Shown: in pieces, positions 32,043 through 43,096 of the stretch | How positions within the stretch are numbered: position 1 is the first letter of the stretch | How the letters are laid out: each line of letters opens with the position of its first letter | Source of the DNA: Bolinopsis microptera | Lineage: Eukaryota > Ctenophora > Tentaculata > Lobata > Bolinopsidae | DNA: 64,000 nucleotides | Assembly: GCF_026151205.1 (NCBI RefSeq) | Contig: NC_087078.1 | Coordinates: forward strand, 18,639,765 to 18,703,764 | Reading direction: 5' to 3' | The notes under the pieces: model-generated | What the model was told of the DNA's origin: nothing | The model's input: only the letters and a program-made list of their open reading frames with translations | Databases searched by the model: none | Position numbers and translations under genes: made by a program

Positions 32043-32851
32043 CCTTAGTTCCCAAAAATTTGTGTGCAATTAAATTGAGCACAATTTATTTGAGCCCAAA
32101 AAATTGGGCAAACAATTTGAACTCATTTGGGCGACCGAAAATTTGGGCACAAATTCTTCGAAAAATGAACGATTTTCCACTAAAATTTCAGTTAGATATT
32201 TGCCTTAGTTCATTATTATTCCTTATTATTCCAGTCATTTTGCTTTCAATTTTAAGCATGTAGGTGGTTGTCTGAGTTGTTTCACATTATAAAATTAACG
32301 ATCTGCCCAGTAACTACCAAAAAATACAGTGATGATGGCACAGTACAAAATGATAGATATATACAATAGTGATATTTAGTCTCTCAATCAGATAGTATAT
32401 TTAAAAGGGAGGCCAGATGACATAAGGAATTTAGGCTTTGAGAAGTCGGGTATAACTGATGCTTGTAGATCAGACTTTACGGTGGATGATAATCCATTTG
32501 CAGATCTTGTTTAAATCCGAAAATCTCTAGCTATCCGTACCTCTAGCCATTTGTTTTATTAGTAGCTGTTAGCTATTCCAGTAATTTCTATTCATTTAAA
32601 ATATAAGCCTTTTTAATTGGTCAAGCCATGAATGACAGATTAGAAAACTAAAATTTCAAATATTATTTTACTTGGATATGAAGAAAAAGCCATCTTTCTA
32701 TAGATTCCAGGGCCACAGGCCAAATGCCAAAAGTTTGGTTAGCAAAAAATTTAGCAGACGGAAAAGATTTACGCAATTAATTTGGTCTGCAAAAAATTTG
32801 GGCGAGAGGCCCGCTCAAATTTTTTGTCGCCCAAATTTTTGGGAATTAAGG
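32043..32851. mobile_element. TA-flanked MITE, about 810 bp, in an ARM-gene intron
   Basis: The left end CCTTAGTTCCCAAAAATTTG and the right end (reverse complement CCTTAATTCCCAAAAATTTG) are inverted copies, with TA on both sides (32041-32042 and 32852-32853). Internal AAATTTGGGC-type motifs are repeated in both orientations. It carries no transposase frame. Confidence 0.8.
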
Positions 32852-33025
32852 TACTTTACACACTTTACACACGTGATGATGATGTGATTAGCCCAGTGTA
32901 TTGCGGACATGATATCACACGCGTCTGCCATGGAATTTTGACTTTATTTTATTTTCTTAAATCTCTGATGGTCACCTAAACTTTCGCAATTAGGTGCCAA
33001 AGTCTGAAATCGGGAAATGTCTCAC

Positions 33026-33154
33026 CATCCTTGCCACAAAGGTTGACAACAGCGTAGCACGCGGCCGCTTGTATGGTTGGGTCTCGGGGAAAGTCCGACA
33101 TAGCTTTCATCACTGCTTTCGTTCCGGTTTTACCGATTGCTGCCTTGTTGAACT
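33026..33154 (-). CDS. ARM-repeat exon (129 bp)
   Basis: Acceptor CCCTCAG, donor GTGAGA, phase 1-1, one codon shorter than the norm. One repeat: AAIGKTGTKAVMKAMSDF, then TIQAAACYAVVNLCGKD. Confidence 0.9.
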
Positions 33155-33951
33155 CTGAGGGATTATAAATTCAATACTAATTTTATGGAATTAAAACAAA
33201 ATGCTCAGGAATAATGAGCAAAATATGCAGAGTTTGATTCTAACACCACTAGTTATTGGTACCGCGTCTGTTTCTTTTCGGTCTGTTGCTTCCCTTCGCA
33301 CTAATCACAAACTGAACGGCTTTAAACTCCATCTCAAGGATTTAGAACTCCAATGAAGGTTTAGAAATGGGACTTGATACTTTTTGAATACAGGAATCAA
33401 CTCAAATTGAAACGTACGTAGCAAAACGAAGTGTTCATCGATTCGATTTTGAGCAAGAATACACGCTAAAAATAGAATTCATCGGAATAATTAAAGAGTA
33501 GAAATTTGCAACAATAGAATTCTAGGATAAAATAATGTAAGAGGAAATGATAATAATAAAATAAGTAAATAATAATTTCATTTTGATTGTTCCTTTGATC
33601 GGACATTAGCAGGATGGTTACAAAATGTCTGACAAAAGAAACGCCATCTTAGGACTCCTCGGACTACATTAATTTGTAGTGTTGTAATTAGGTTAAAACT
33701 AAAATAAAAAGATGTGCTACATAATTAGTTGAGTGTTATATTGGTGTTGTTTGCAAAAGAAGCAGAAAATTATACAAGCTCCAAACATATAACAAATGTA
33801 ACAGTCGAAGTGCCACTGAAACATCTACCCGTGTTACAAAATGATGATATGATATAATATCATAATGATGAAAAATTGCTTTAAAAATGCGTAAAACATT
33901 CATATAAAAATTTCGAAAAGATGTATTAAAAGCACCACTGACTTGACTCAC
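33155..33951. other. Intron of the ARM gene
   Basis: AT-rich, no supported exon or element. Confidence 0.5.
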
Positions 33952-34083
33952 CACTGCCAATACACAGATTACAGAGTGTCCCCAAGCCTCGTTGTTGGAG
34001 AAGTGAGTTCTGTGGGTATTTGAACATGGCGTTAATGATGGCCGTGTCTCCACCAACTTGTACTACCAGCGAACGGTTCTGTG
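33952..34083 (-). CDS. ARM-repeat exon (132 bp)
   Basis: Acceptor TTTCAG, donor GTGAGT, phase 1-1. One repeat: SLVVQVGGDTAIINAMFKY, then LLQQRGLGTLCNLCIGS. Confidence 0.9.
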
Positions 34084-34260
34084 CTGAAAGTTAGCACGGT
34101 TTAGCTTATGGATAAGAGGATAGGTGAAATTTCAAGGTTTTGTTTTAGTCTCAGTGATTGGGTCATTCGAGTAAAATCATTTAAGTACCAATTATTAGTC
34201 TCCAAAAGACTGGCAGTTTAATAAAACGCCACATTTAACTACTCTATAAACTGAACTCAC

Positions 34261-34392
34261 AGTTTCTACAGACTATGTTGCGGAGAGCGTGGAATGCTGC
34301 TATTTGCACTGTTGCAGAGCCAGCACAACTCTCCATAACAGAAACTATACAGTTCAGTCCCCCCATCTTGGCTACTATTGCTCTGTTATTTC
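34261..34392 (-). CDS. ARM-repeat exon (132 bp)
   Basis: Acceptor GTTTACAG, donor GTGAGT, phase 1-1. One repeat: RAIVAKMGGLNCIVSVMES, then TVQIAAFHALRNIVCRN. Confidence 0.9.
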
Positions 34393-34524
34393 CTGTAAAC
34401 AAGGTGTTAAGTAATTACCATATATCTCTTAAGAAATAAGGAATTTCAAAAAGTGACGCACCAGTTTCAGGGCTGAAATAATCTGATAGACACAAAATGT
34501 TTTCGAAATTAATTATGCTCGTAC

Positions 34525-34656
34525 CATTATTAACACACAAAGCTCCCAGCGCGAAACATGCTGCTTCTTGTACATCGGAAAATGAGCTCAGATGTTGCAT
34601 GGCAGATAACACAGCGTCAAGTCCTCCCTTCTCTACTATGTGCCGTTCGTTATCAG
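34525..34656 (-). CDS. ARM-repeat exon (132 bp)
   Basis: Acceptor AATTCAG, donor GTACGA, phase 1-1. One repeat: ERHIVEKGGLDAVLSAMQHL, then DVQEAACFALGALCVNN. Confidence 0.9.
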
Positions 34657-34978
34657 CTGAATTAAATATGTTAGTCGTTTTACCATTCCTGTCGTCAGTT
34701 ATTTCAGATATTTGGTTATATTAACTTATTTTTGTTCGACTGGCAATATGTGAAACATGTGCTCAAATAATTGCGCGCGTATAAATATAATATTGAGCGC
34801 GCGCGATATATTTGGACGATTTAACAATTTTATCACATCTATAAAAATAGCGCCTTCCATTTCAGTCATATTCAAAGCGTCCACGATATCCAAATATTCT
34901 GAAAAAAGAAAGCCAAAATAAACTACATTTACAGACTACTCATCAGCATAAAATGAATGACTGTTCTAACGAACTTAC

Positions 34979-35131
34979 CATTATTGATACAAAGATTGTT
35001 GATGGCCAGACAAGCTTCCTGTTGGATGGCCTCATTTGTGGGATGCTTGTTCATGAAGGTCACCATCAAATCCACTCCGTCAAACTTAATGACACGGTCC
35101 CTGTTCGAACTGTTCAGTGTACACATACAAC
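34979..35131 (-). CDS. ARM-repeat exon (153 bp)
   Basis: Acceptor CTTATCAG, donor GTAAGT, phase 1-1. The first residues (CMCTLNSSNRDRVIKFDG) finish the preceding repeat and start the next: VDLMVTFMNKH, then AIQQEACLAINNLCINN. Confidence 0.9.
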
Positions 35132-35514
35132 CTGATAAGATGTGAGGTTTTGTTAGGATAACGTGAAGGATGTTAATGGTTATATTGATGGGCGGTTATT
35201 TTTTCCTTGTTAAATATGTAGCAATAAACGGTTGTCACTAACTGGGTAATGAAGGCGCAGCTAACAATGACTTCCTACGTCACATCGCATTTCAAAATAG
35301 GTAAAATTACAGAAGCTCGTTATAATGCGCCTCCCGTACATACCAAACATTCCACGGAAATTATTTAAACTGCCACATAATATATTGTAAACTAATGAAT
35401 GCCAAGTTGAGAAACTTACGAGTTGGACTATGAACAATAAACCACTTAATTAAACTAATTAAACTAATTGTACTAAGTCTCAGCACATTGTGTGAGCTGA
35501 TTAATGAACTATAC

Positions 35515-35628
35515 CGAGCGCTGTGCAGATCATCTCAGCCACTTCAGATTCATCAGCGAACTTGTTCCCCAGAACTACAAGACTCTTTATCACATTATTC
35601 TCCCCTAACAGCTGCTGTGCCTCCTCAC
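35515..35628 (-). CDS. ARM-repeat exon (114 bp)
   Basis: Acceptor TTTTACCAG, donor GTATAG, phase 1-1. One repeat: QQLLGENNVIKSLVVLGNKF, then EVAEMICTALG. It lacks the usual C-terminal residues, which are supplied by the next, longer exon. Confidence 0.85.
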
Positions 35629-35866
35629 CTGGTAAAATATTAACTTGTGTTTCACCCTCGTCAAAACATAAAGGTTTTAAAACTAACGTAATAATTTCTC
35701 TGATGTTATCTACCAACATGATAGTTGAGAGGTTAAGTTTTATAAGGAAGAGCTCAGTTAGCAGCATTACCTCGTTATCTAACAATGTCTAGATAATCAA
35801 ACATGGAATTGCCAGTGAAATATATAAATAGCTCTAAAACTCTCAAAACTAAGTCAATGTCCGTAC

Positions 35867-35933
35867 CTTTGTAAACACATAAAACTCCCAAAGTGAAACA
35901 GGAAACTGTTCCTAACGTTACATTGAGATTCAT
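35867..35933 (-). CDS. Partial ARM exon with unresolved 5' boundary
   Basis: Encodes VTLGTVSCFTLGVLCVYKG, clearly the end of an ARM repeat, and the donor GTACGG gives the right phase for the next exon. The only AG upstream (CTTTGAAG at 35934-35935) would put the exon in phase 0, whereas the previous exon ends in phase 1, and the open frame runs back only to about 35968. Either an unseen microexon, a different upstream donor, a sequencing error or real damage lies between 35933 and 36249. Confidence 0.55.
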
Positions 35934-35999
35934 CTTCAAAGAACATTGGGTAGAAATCAGAACAAGAGATCAGAACAAGAGATCAAATAAGTTTACCTT

Positions 36000-36276
36000 T
36001 TAGTGCAAGTCTAACAACACTCTGGAGAATAAGTTTACCTTTTAGTGCAAGTCTAACAACACTATGAAGAATAAGTTTACCTTTTAGTGCAAGTCTAACA
36101 ACACTCTGGAGAATAAGTTTACCTTTTAGTGCAAGTCTAACAACACTCTGGAGAATAAGTTTACCTTTTAGTGCAAGTCTAACAACACTCTGGAGAATAA
36201 GTTTACCTTTTAGTGCAAGTCTAACAACACTCTGAAGAATAAGTTTACCTTTTAGTGCAAGTCTAACAACACTCTG
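36000..36276. repeat. 42-bp minisatellite of an exon end plus splice donor, about 6 copies
   Basis: Each unit carries the last 28 coding bases of the exon at 36249-36345 plus its donor and a few intron bases (AATAAGTTTACCTTTTAGTG in + orientation). Being 14 codons long without a stop, the array can be read through in frame on the minus strand as repeats of GKLILQSVVRLALK until a TGA just beyond. Confidence 0.93.
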
Positions 36277-36345
36277 GAGAGCGTCCAGAACAGTCCTAGA
36301 GTTGTGCTCCTGAGCTAGAGAGTTGATGACGTCAGTAACCAGTAA
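36249..36345 (-). CDS. First ARM-type exon (97 bp)
   Basis: Acceptor CTCCCGCAG, phase 0, joining the linker exon at 40174; donor GTAAAC, phase 1. It encodes LLVTDVINSLAQEHNSRTV and ALQSVVRLALK, helical and leucine-rich, the N-terminal cap of the ARM array. The donor end is tandemly amplified. Confidence 0.8.
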
Positions 36346-36840
36346 CTGCGGGAGAAGGAATCAGTGGTGAAATCAGTGGTGAAGTTAGGGTGAAATCAGG
36401 GTGAAATCAGTGGTCACATTATCAATTAGGGTGGAATCAGGGGGAAAATCAGTGGTCAAATTAGGGTGAAATAGGACTTAAAAACTAGTTGAATGATCTG
36501 GTATAAGGGAGAAATATGACTTTAAGTGACTTCGATCCAGTTTAATGATCTCGAAATTAAGTGGATATGATATCTGTATGATGCTGACATGATGTATGTA
36601 AGATGTTAGAATTTTATCTTGTAAACTGAAATCAGCAGCTTTATAGGCTTTCTGGCTGTGACGATGAGAGTTGCGCAATGAGCAATCAGCTTGACAATAA
36701 TGAATTGTGACTCAGTTGACACTCGAGACCCCTGCACGAACCTTAGCACACCATTCAACGCTTCTTTAATACAATAATAAACACAATCATACAGGCATGC
36801 ATTTGTCATCTCACCATGGCCACGGATCGTCTATAAATTT

Positions 36841-39110
36841 ATCTCTAGACAAATGAATGTGTAGTGGTGGTATGTGTTATCTAGACAAATGAATGTGTAG
36901 TGGTGGTGTGTGTTATCTAGACAAATGAATGTGTAATGGTGGTGTGTGTTATCTAGACAAATGAATGTGTAGTGGTGGTGTGTGTTATCTAGACAAATGA
37001 ATGTGTAGTGGTGGTGTGTGTTATCTAGACAAATGAATGTGTAGTGGTGGTGTGTGTTATCTAGACAAATGAATGTGTAGTGGTGGTGTGTGTTATCTAG
37101 ACAAATGAATGTGTAGTGGTGGTGTGTGTTATCTAGACAAATGAATGTGTAGTGGTGGTGTGTGTTATCTAGACAAATGAATGTGTAGTAGTGGTGTGTG
37201 TTATCTAGACAAATGAATGTATAGTGGTGGTGTGTGTTATCTAGACAAATGAATGTGTAATGGTGGTGCGTGTTATCTAGATAAATGAATGTGTAGTGGT
37301 GGTGTGTGTTATCTAGACAAATGAATGTGTAGTGGTGGTGTGTGTTATCTAGACAAATGAATGTGTAGTGGTGGTGTGTGTTATCTAGACAAATGAATGT
37401 GTAGAGGTGGTGTGTGTTATCTAGACAAATGAATGTGTAGTGGTGGTGTGTGTTATCTAGACAAATGAATGTGTAGTGGTGGTGTGTGTTATCTAGACAA
37501 ATGAATGTGTAGTGGTGGTGTGTGTTATCTAGACAAATGAATGTGTAGTGGTGGTGTGTGTTATCTAGACAAATGAATGTGTAGTGGTGGTGTGTGTTAT
37601 CTAGACAAATGAATGTGTAGTGGTGGTGTGTGTTATCTAGACAAATGAATGTGTAGTGGTGGTGTGTGTTATCTAGACAAATGAATGTGTACTGGTGGTG
37701 TGTGTTATCTAGACAAATGAATGTGTAGTGGTGGTGTGTGTTATCTAGACATATGAATGTGTAGTGGTGGTGTGTGTTATCTAGACAAATGAATGTGTAG
37801 TGGTGGTGTGTGTTATCTAGACAAATGAATGTGTAGTGGTGGTGTGTGTTATCTAGACAAATGAATGTGTAGTGGTGGTGTGTGTTATCTAGACAAATGA
37901 ATGTGTAGTAGTGGTGTGTGTTATCTAGACAAATGAATGTATAGTGGTGGTGTGTGTTATCTAGACAAATGAATGTGTAATGGTGGTGCGTGTTATCTAG
38001 ATAAATGAATGTGTAGTGGTGGTGTGTGTTATCTAGACAAATGAATGTGTAGTGGTGGTGTGTGTTATCTAGACAAATGAATGTGTAGTGGTGGTGTGTG
38101 TTATCTAGACAAATGAATGTGTAGAGGTGGTGTGTGTTATCTAGACAAATGAATGTGTAGTGGTGGTGTGTGTTATCTAGACAAATGAATGTGTAGTGGT
38201 GGTGTGTGTTATCTAGACAAATGAATGTGTAGTGGTGGTGTGTGTTATCTAGACAAATGAATGTGTAGTGGTGGTGTGTGTTATCTAGACAAATGAATGT
38301 GTAATGGTGGTGTGTGTTATCTAGACAAATGAATGTGTAGTGGTGGTGTGTGTTATCTAGACAAATGAATGTGTAGTGGTGGTGTGTGTTATCTAGACAA
38401 ATGAATGTGTAGTGGTGGTGTGTGTTATCTAGACAAATGAATGTGTAGTGGTGGTGTGTGTTATCTAGACAAATGAATGTGTAGTGGTGGTGTGTGTTAT
38501 CTAGACAAATGAATGTGTAGTGGTGGTGTGTGTTATCTAGACAAATGAATGTGTAGTGGTGGTGTGTGTTATCTAGACAAATGAATGTGTAGTGGTGGTG
38601 TGTGTTATCTAGACAAATGAATGTGTAGTGGTGGTGTGTGTTATCTAGACAAATGAATGTGTAGTGGTAGTGTGTGTTATCTCTAGACAAATGAATGTGT
38701 AGTGGTAGTGTGTGTTATCTAGACAAATGAATGTGTAGTGGTGGTGTGTGTTATCTAGACAAATGAATGTGTAGTGGTGGTGTGTGTTATCTAGACAAAT
38801 GAATGTGTAGTGGTAGTGTGTGTTATCTCTAGACAAATGAATGTGTAGTGGTAGTGTGTGTTATCTAGACAAATGAATGTGTAGTGGTGGTGTGTGTTAT
38901 CTAGACAAATGAATGTGTAGTGGTGGTGTGTGTTATCTCTAGACAAATGAATGTGTAGTGGTGGTGTGTGTTATCTAGACAAATGAATGTGTAGTGGTGG
39001 TGTGTGTTATCTAGACAAATGAATGTGTAGTGGTGGTGTGTGTTATCTAGACAAATGAATGTGTAGTGGTGACTGGTGGTGTATATATATGGTGTGTGTT
39101 ATCTGTAAAT
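36841..39110. repeat. 36-bp minisatellite, about 63 copies, 720-bp higher order
   Basis: Core TTATCTAGACAAATGAATGT with GTAGTGGTGGTGTGTG. Variant units at 37180-37430 recur in the same order 720 bp later (37900-38150), that is a 20-unit segmental duplication. On the minus strand it reads as an open frame of 12-aa units (LDNTHHHYTFIC) of more than 600 aa, but it lies in an intron, so I treat the frame as spurious. Confidence 0.95.
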
Positions 39111-39412
39111 ACCTTACCTACTCTTAGTCTCCCTAATGTCTAATGTCTAACAATGGGCACACAGCAGCGCCTTTACGGATTATTATAAAGTGTATTTAAA
39201 GAAAAGGATTTTTAATGCATTGTGTACAGCGTCAAGCGTGTAGTTATGTGTGCCTTATAACACATGTCACATTTATACAAGTGAATAATGAACATTAACT
39301 CTTTATCTTCACGTGTGATATTGCAATATCATCATAATCGCACGTGCAATATTGTTATGCTTAATAGCATGTGTATTTCCACAATATACCAAAATCCAAG
39401 AGCAATGCTATA

Positions 39413-39653
39413 GCTACATTGCTATAGCTACATTGCTATAGCTACATTGCTATAGCTACATTGCTATAGCTACATTGCTATAGCTACATTGCTATAGCTA
39501 CATTGCTATAGCTACATTGCTATAGCTACATTGCTATAGCTACATTGCTATAGCTACATTGCTATCTACAATCTACATTGCTATAGCTACATTGCTATAG
39601 CTACATTGCTATAGCTACATTGCTATAGCTACATTGCTATCTACAATCTACAT
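39413..39653. repeat. 14-bp minisatellite, about 16 copies
   Basis: GCTATAGCTACATT repeated, with two interruptions by a CTACAATCTACAT variant. Confidence 0.95.
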
Positions 39654-40173
39654 CGCACAACATATTGTTAAAGTTAAAGGTTGAGCATGCTCTCTTGGAC
39701 CTCCAATATAATCTTATAATGTAAAAGCAGGGAGCTCTAATAGCATGTGTAGAGCAGCCCTCATACAGGAAACTAATGTTATAATGTCAGCAGACATGGC
39801 AGACATTGCCGGACAGATTATACAGACAAGTTGTAGTATTCATACAGCACAGTGGCGGGGATGGACTTTATTTTATTAAGATTTCCGGTGTTTATAGGTT
39901 TATACGACTATTTTTAGACCCAAGCAATTATTTTACGCAACAATTATCAGAATTACTAACATAATACCATCGCTAAAATCAACCAATTTATAATTGAGAA
40001 TTTAGTGCCACGTTCAGCGACAATAAACAGCTGATAAAGAAGAGAGCAGAAATAGTAAGTTTTAAAGTTTGTGAATCCCACGAACAAGTATGGCTAGTAA
40101 TGATAACATTCATAATATATAACCTGTAATACTATTTCTGTATATATTTAATTTTTTTTAATTTTTAACTCAC

Positions 40174-40328
40174 CTCGATGTTCTCGTCATCATCGTGTAT
40201 GGTGAACATGGTACTATCAGTCATGTACCCATCTTCATGGGCAGCCATATCGTCAAGTGATAGCCCCCTGTCACGAGACGCTAACGACAAACTGTCCACC
40301 GACTTGCTCTCGTCGCATTCCGAGTTTT
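40174..40328 (-). CDS. Q-rich/ARM gene, acidic linker exon
   Basis: Acceptor ACTTCAG, donor GTGAGT, phase 1 to 0, 155 bp. It encodes a Ser/Asp-rich segment with RDRGLSLDDMAAHEDGYMTD and an acidic end DDDENIE directly preceding the ARM region; likely disordered and phosphorylatable. Confidence 0.8.
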
Positions 40329-42062
40329 CTGAAGTGAAAGTGAAAGTGAAACTCAGGGTGAGCGAGAGGTATCACGTGGTAAGTGAATATCATGAATGAA
40401 GGTTTCATCTGTTCAAATTTTTATAGCCGTGTTAGAATTACGGAAAATCGGTGGTTAAGTTTCACGAATCACGTTCATTAAAAGTTAAAATTTCAATGTA
40501 AGTCAAATTTTCAATCCCATTTGAAGGTTTATGTGTTAAAAACTTAGTGAGTGGAAATAAAATTATAGATGATGAACGTACATAGTATTAATCGCAGCTA
40601 TATTTTCTTAATGAAAACTTCACCCAATTTTCTGATACCAAGAGAAACTATGAGTAAAAACTCATTGATGATGTTCAATTGAATTGGAAAACAAATTGAG
40701 TTGAGATGAAGAGCAAAAGTTGAAGCTTTAGTAGAGTTAGAGATGTGTGTTCGACGATCGAGAGATTGGTTAAAAGTGCGGTCGAAATAAAGGTTAAAAG
40801 AAAGATTGAAACTTGAAAACTGGATTGATTTTAAAGTTCCACCAATTCAGGAAATGACGTAGTACACATCCGGGATGCACCAAAGTTTTGGCGTAATCTT
40901 TCCGGTCTGTTTTTAAGTGCTGTAGATAAAAGTATGTAGCTACTCGCTGGTTGAGGATTACTTAGTTTGGAACTCAAGCAAGGAGTAAAGGTATTGATAA
41001 AGCAGCTCTAGAGAATCAAAGTAAATAATACAAAAAGTTATAATTCCTTAAATAATTGGCAGGTTGGCTGAGAGTCCGTCTCGATAAAGATAAAAGGGAC
41101 TGACGAATCCATCAATCCTAGATGACCTATAGCACTGTTTCATTTCCAAGCATTTTTAAAACAAATGTAGTTTAGTCTATTTAAAAATAAACAGAACTAC
41201 GACAGAACGTCACAGTACTGTCGCAGTTCTGTCATAGACAAAAGACAGAGGATATCAATGCAACAAGTTGAAACAACAGAGATTGAGGTCACGTGCTCTT
41301 CACTCACGACTCAGGCGCCACAGGTTCTTCTTACTACTACTAACGATAGCACTACGCAACAAATCTGACGACGACATCAGGACGACTTTTTAACTAGCGA
41401 CGACACTTGACGACGAAACTTGACGACGACTAATGATCAGGAATAAAAACCGGTTACGTTTAACCAGACAGTATGCAACACAATTACACACTTATCAAAG
41501 CAGATACAAAAGTTTCTAAACTGTAGTTGTTTGGTGATTTTGAAGCTGAATGTAGGTATACTATTGTCACCAGTCGCACATTTAATGAAACTGTCCGTTG
41601 TTATATCTCGCTAATCGGAGACAAAGGAGGAATTAGAAAGCACATGGTACTACGGTGTGTTTGTGCACGTGCGACAATGTGAACTATACCTGGTGTTCCA
41701 GTGCACGTGCAGTGCGGGGTGGTAGTTTGTCGGAACACGCAGGGTAGTGATTATTTCTTTTGTTTAGCTGTCAGTAGTGAAATTGGACGTAATTCTGTGC
41801 GATGTTGAAACAAACAGATTAATTAAAATCTCAGTCAATCGGTGTCTAGACGAATGCTAGACGAATACAATCCTCACTTCCTCATTCTTCACAAGCTCAG
41901 TTGATTGAGGCAAATCCCGTGGTTCGGATATTGGCTCGAGGATGAAGCTTTTATCTTCAGATAAAAGCAATGATATCTATTAAGTGCTGCTCATTATCCG
42001 ATATTTGTCATTCGTATACATCTGTATAGATCACGGTATATCGTCAAAATTGTTGACTCATT
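40329..42062. other. Intron of the Q-rich/ARM gene
   Basis: AT-rich; a cluster of GACGACGA-type triplets lies near 41360-41430. No exon supported. Confidence 0.5.
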
Positions 42063-42628
42063 TAGTTAGGGAATAATGCAAAATGTCTGGGAAAAAATTT
42101 GCGACAAGCTGATTTTTACAGGAATGTGTTGTCCATAGTGTCAGGAACCACCCCAAAGAGTTTCCAATCTGGATCTGTTGAGCAAAAAAAGTTACAGCCA
42201 ATTTTCTTCAGGCGCGTATGTCAGCCTGAGGACCGCACTTGAAAAACTCGTAACTATCGTAATAAAGACCCCCAGGAGCACCATAGGGGGTGAAAAATGA
42301 CCGCAATAGTGACATTATGTGGGGCGAATCAGTGTTTTAGGGTCGTCAGATCTTTACTTATTGAGATAATTTCATTTTTATATGCAAACCTCTCAAAAAT
42401 TTACTAAAATTTTGAAATTTTACTTAAATTTGGAAATTTTGCTAAATTGTTGTACAATTAAAACATTGTCTAGTTATCAGTATTCAAATTCTAAAATTTA
42501 CTTTCAATTGTCAATTGATCCTTATATTAGTATAGTAAATAATATACATATCACATCAAATTCTGTAAAAAAAGGTCCTGAATTATTAGCATGGTGTCTT
42601 TGATTGGCAACTATTAGGTCACTTCTGG

Positions 42629-42880
42629 CTATCCCATTTCCTCAGAGTTGTTTGATTCTCCTGAATCGTCCTGTCTTTCGGGTGCATTAGTGCAACTTAA
42701 TCCATGACATTGGCCACATGCAGGTACACATTTAAAGCCATACTTCCGGCAGGAACACCTTAAGTACTTACAAGGGTTCTCAACCTCCACCGAGCAATTG
42801 CAGCAAATGAGGTTGAGCATCCCTGCCGGGGCAATCGCAGCTTTAGTCGGGATTGGCCGGTAGTATCCTTCAGAACTCAT
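42629..42880 (-). pseudogene. Left-arm copy of the Cys-rich C-terminus
   Basis: Mirror copy of the C-terminal part of the element gene: YYRPIPTKAAIAPAGMLNLI, then a Cys-rich stretch (CCNCSVEVENPCKYLRCSCR, followed by KYGFKCVPACGQCHGLSC). This copy lacks the stop that interrupts the right-arm copy and has one substitution (V/L). It has no promoter or upstream domain of its own and probably exists only because the arms are inverted duplicates. Confidence 0.8.
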
Positions 42881-43096
42881 CTCCCATCCATAATGTAGTG
42901 GATTTAGACTTGCAGTGGCAGACTCCGGACTGGAAGACCTTATGAGATTAGTCTACCCTGGGGATGTAACTCACATAATGGACGGTGGATCCTATTACAA
43001 AGCACTGAGGGCCCACTTTTTAAGTTTGATTAAAAAGATTGTGCTCTCTGCTGCTATTTATTTGAGGACAAAATAGCAGAGGAGGATCTTGAAGAT

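Noticed and set aside
34860-34905. Extra ARM exon (EYLDIVDALNMTEMEG)
   Set aside because: It has an acceptor-like TTTTTTCAG but no donor in range, and the flanking ARM exons join in phase without it.
36831-38690. 619-aa open frame on the minus strand made of LDNTHHHYTFIC units
   Set aside because: It is the translation of the 36-bp intronic minisatellite (unit divisible by three, no stop). There is no signal, domain or splice context.
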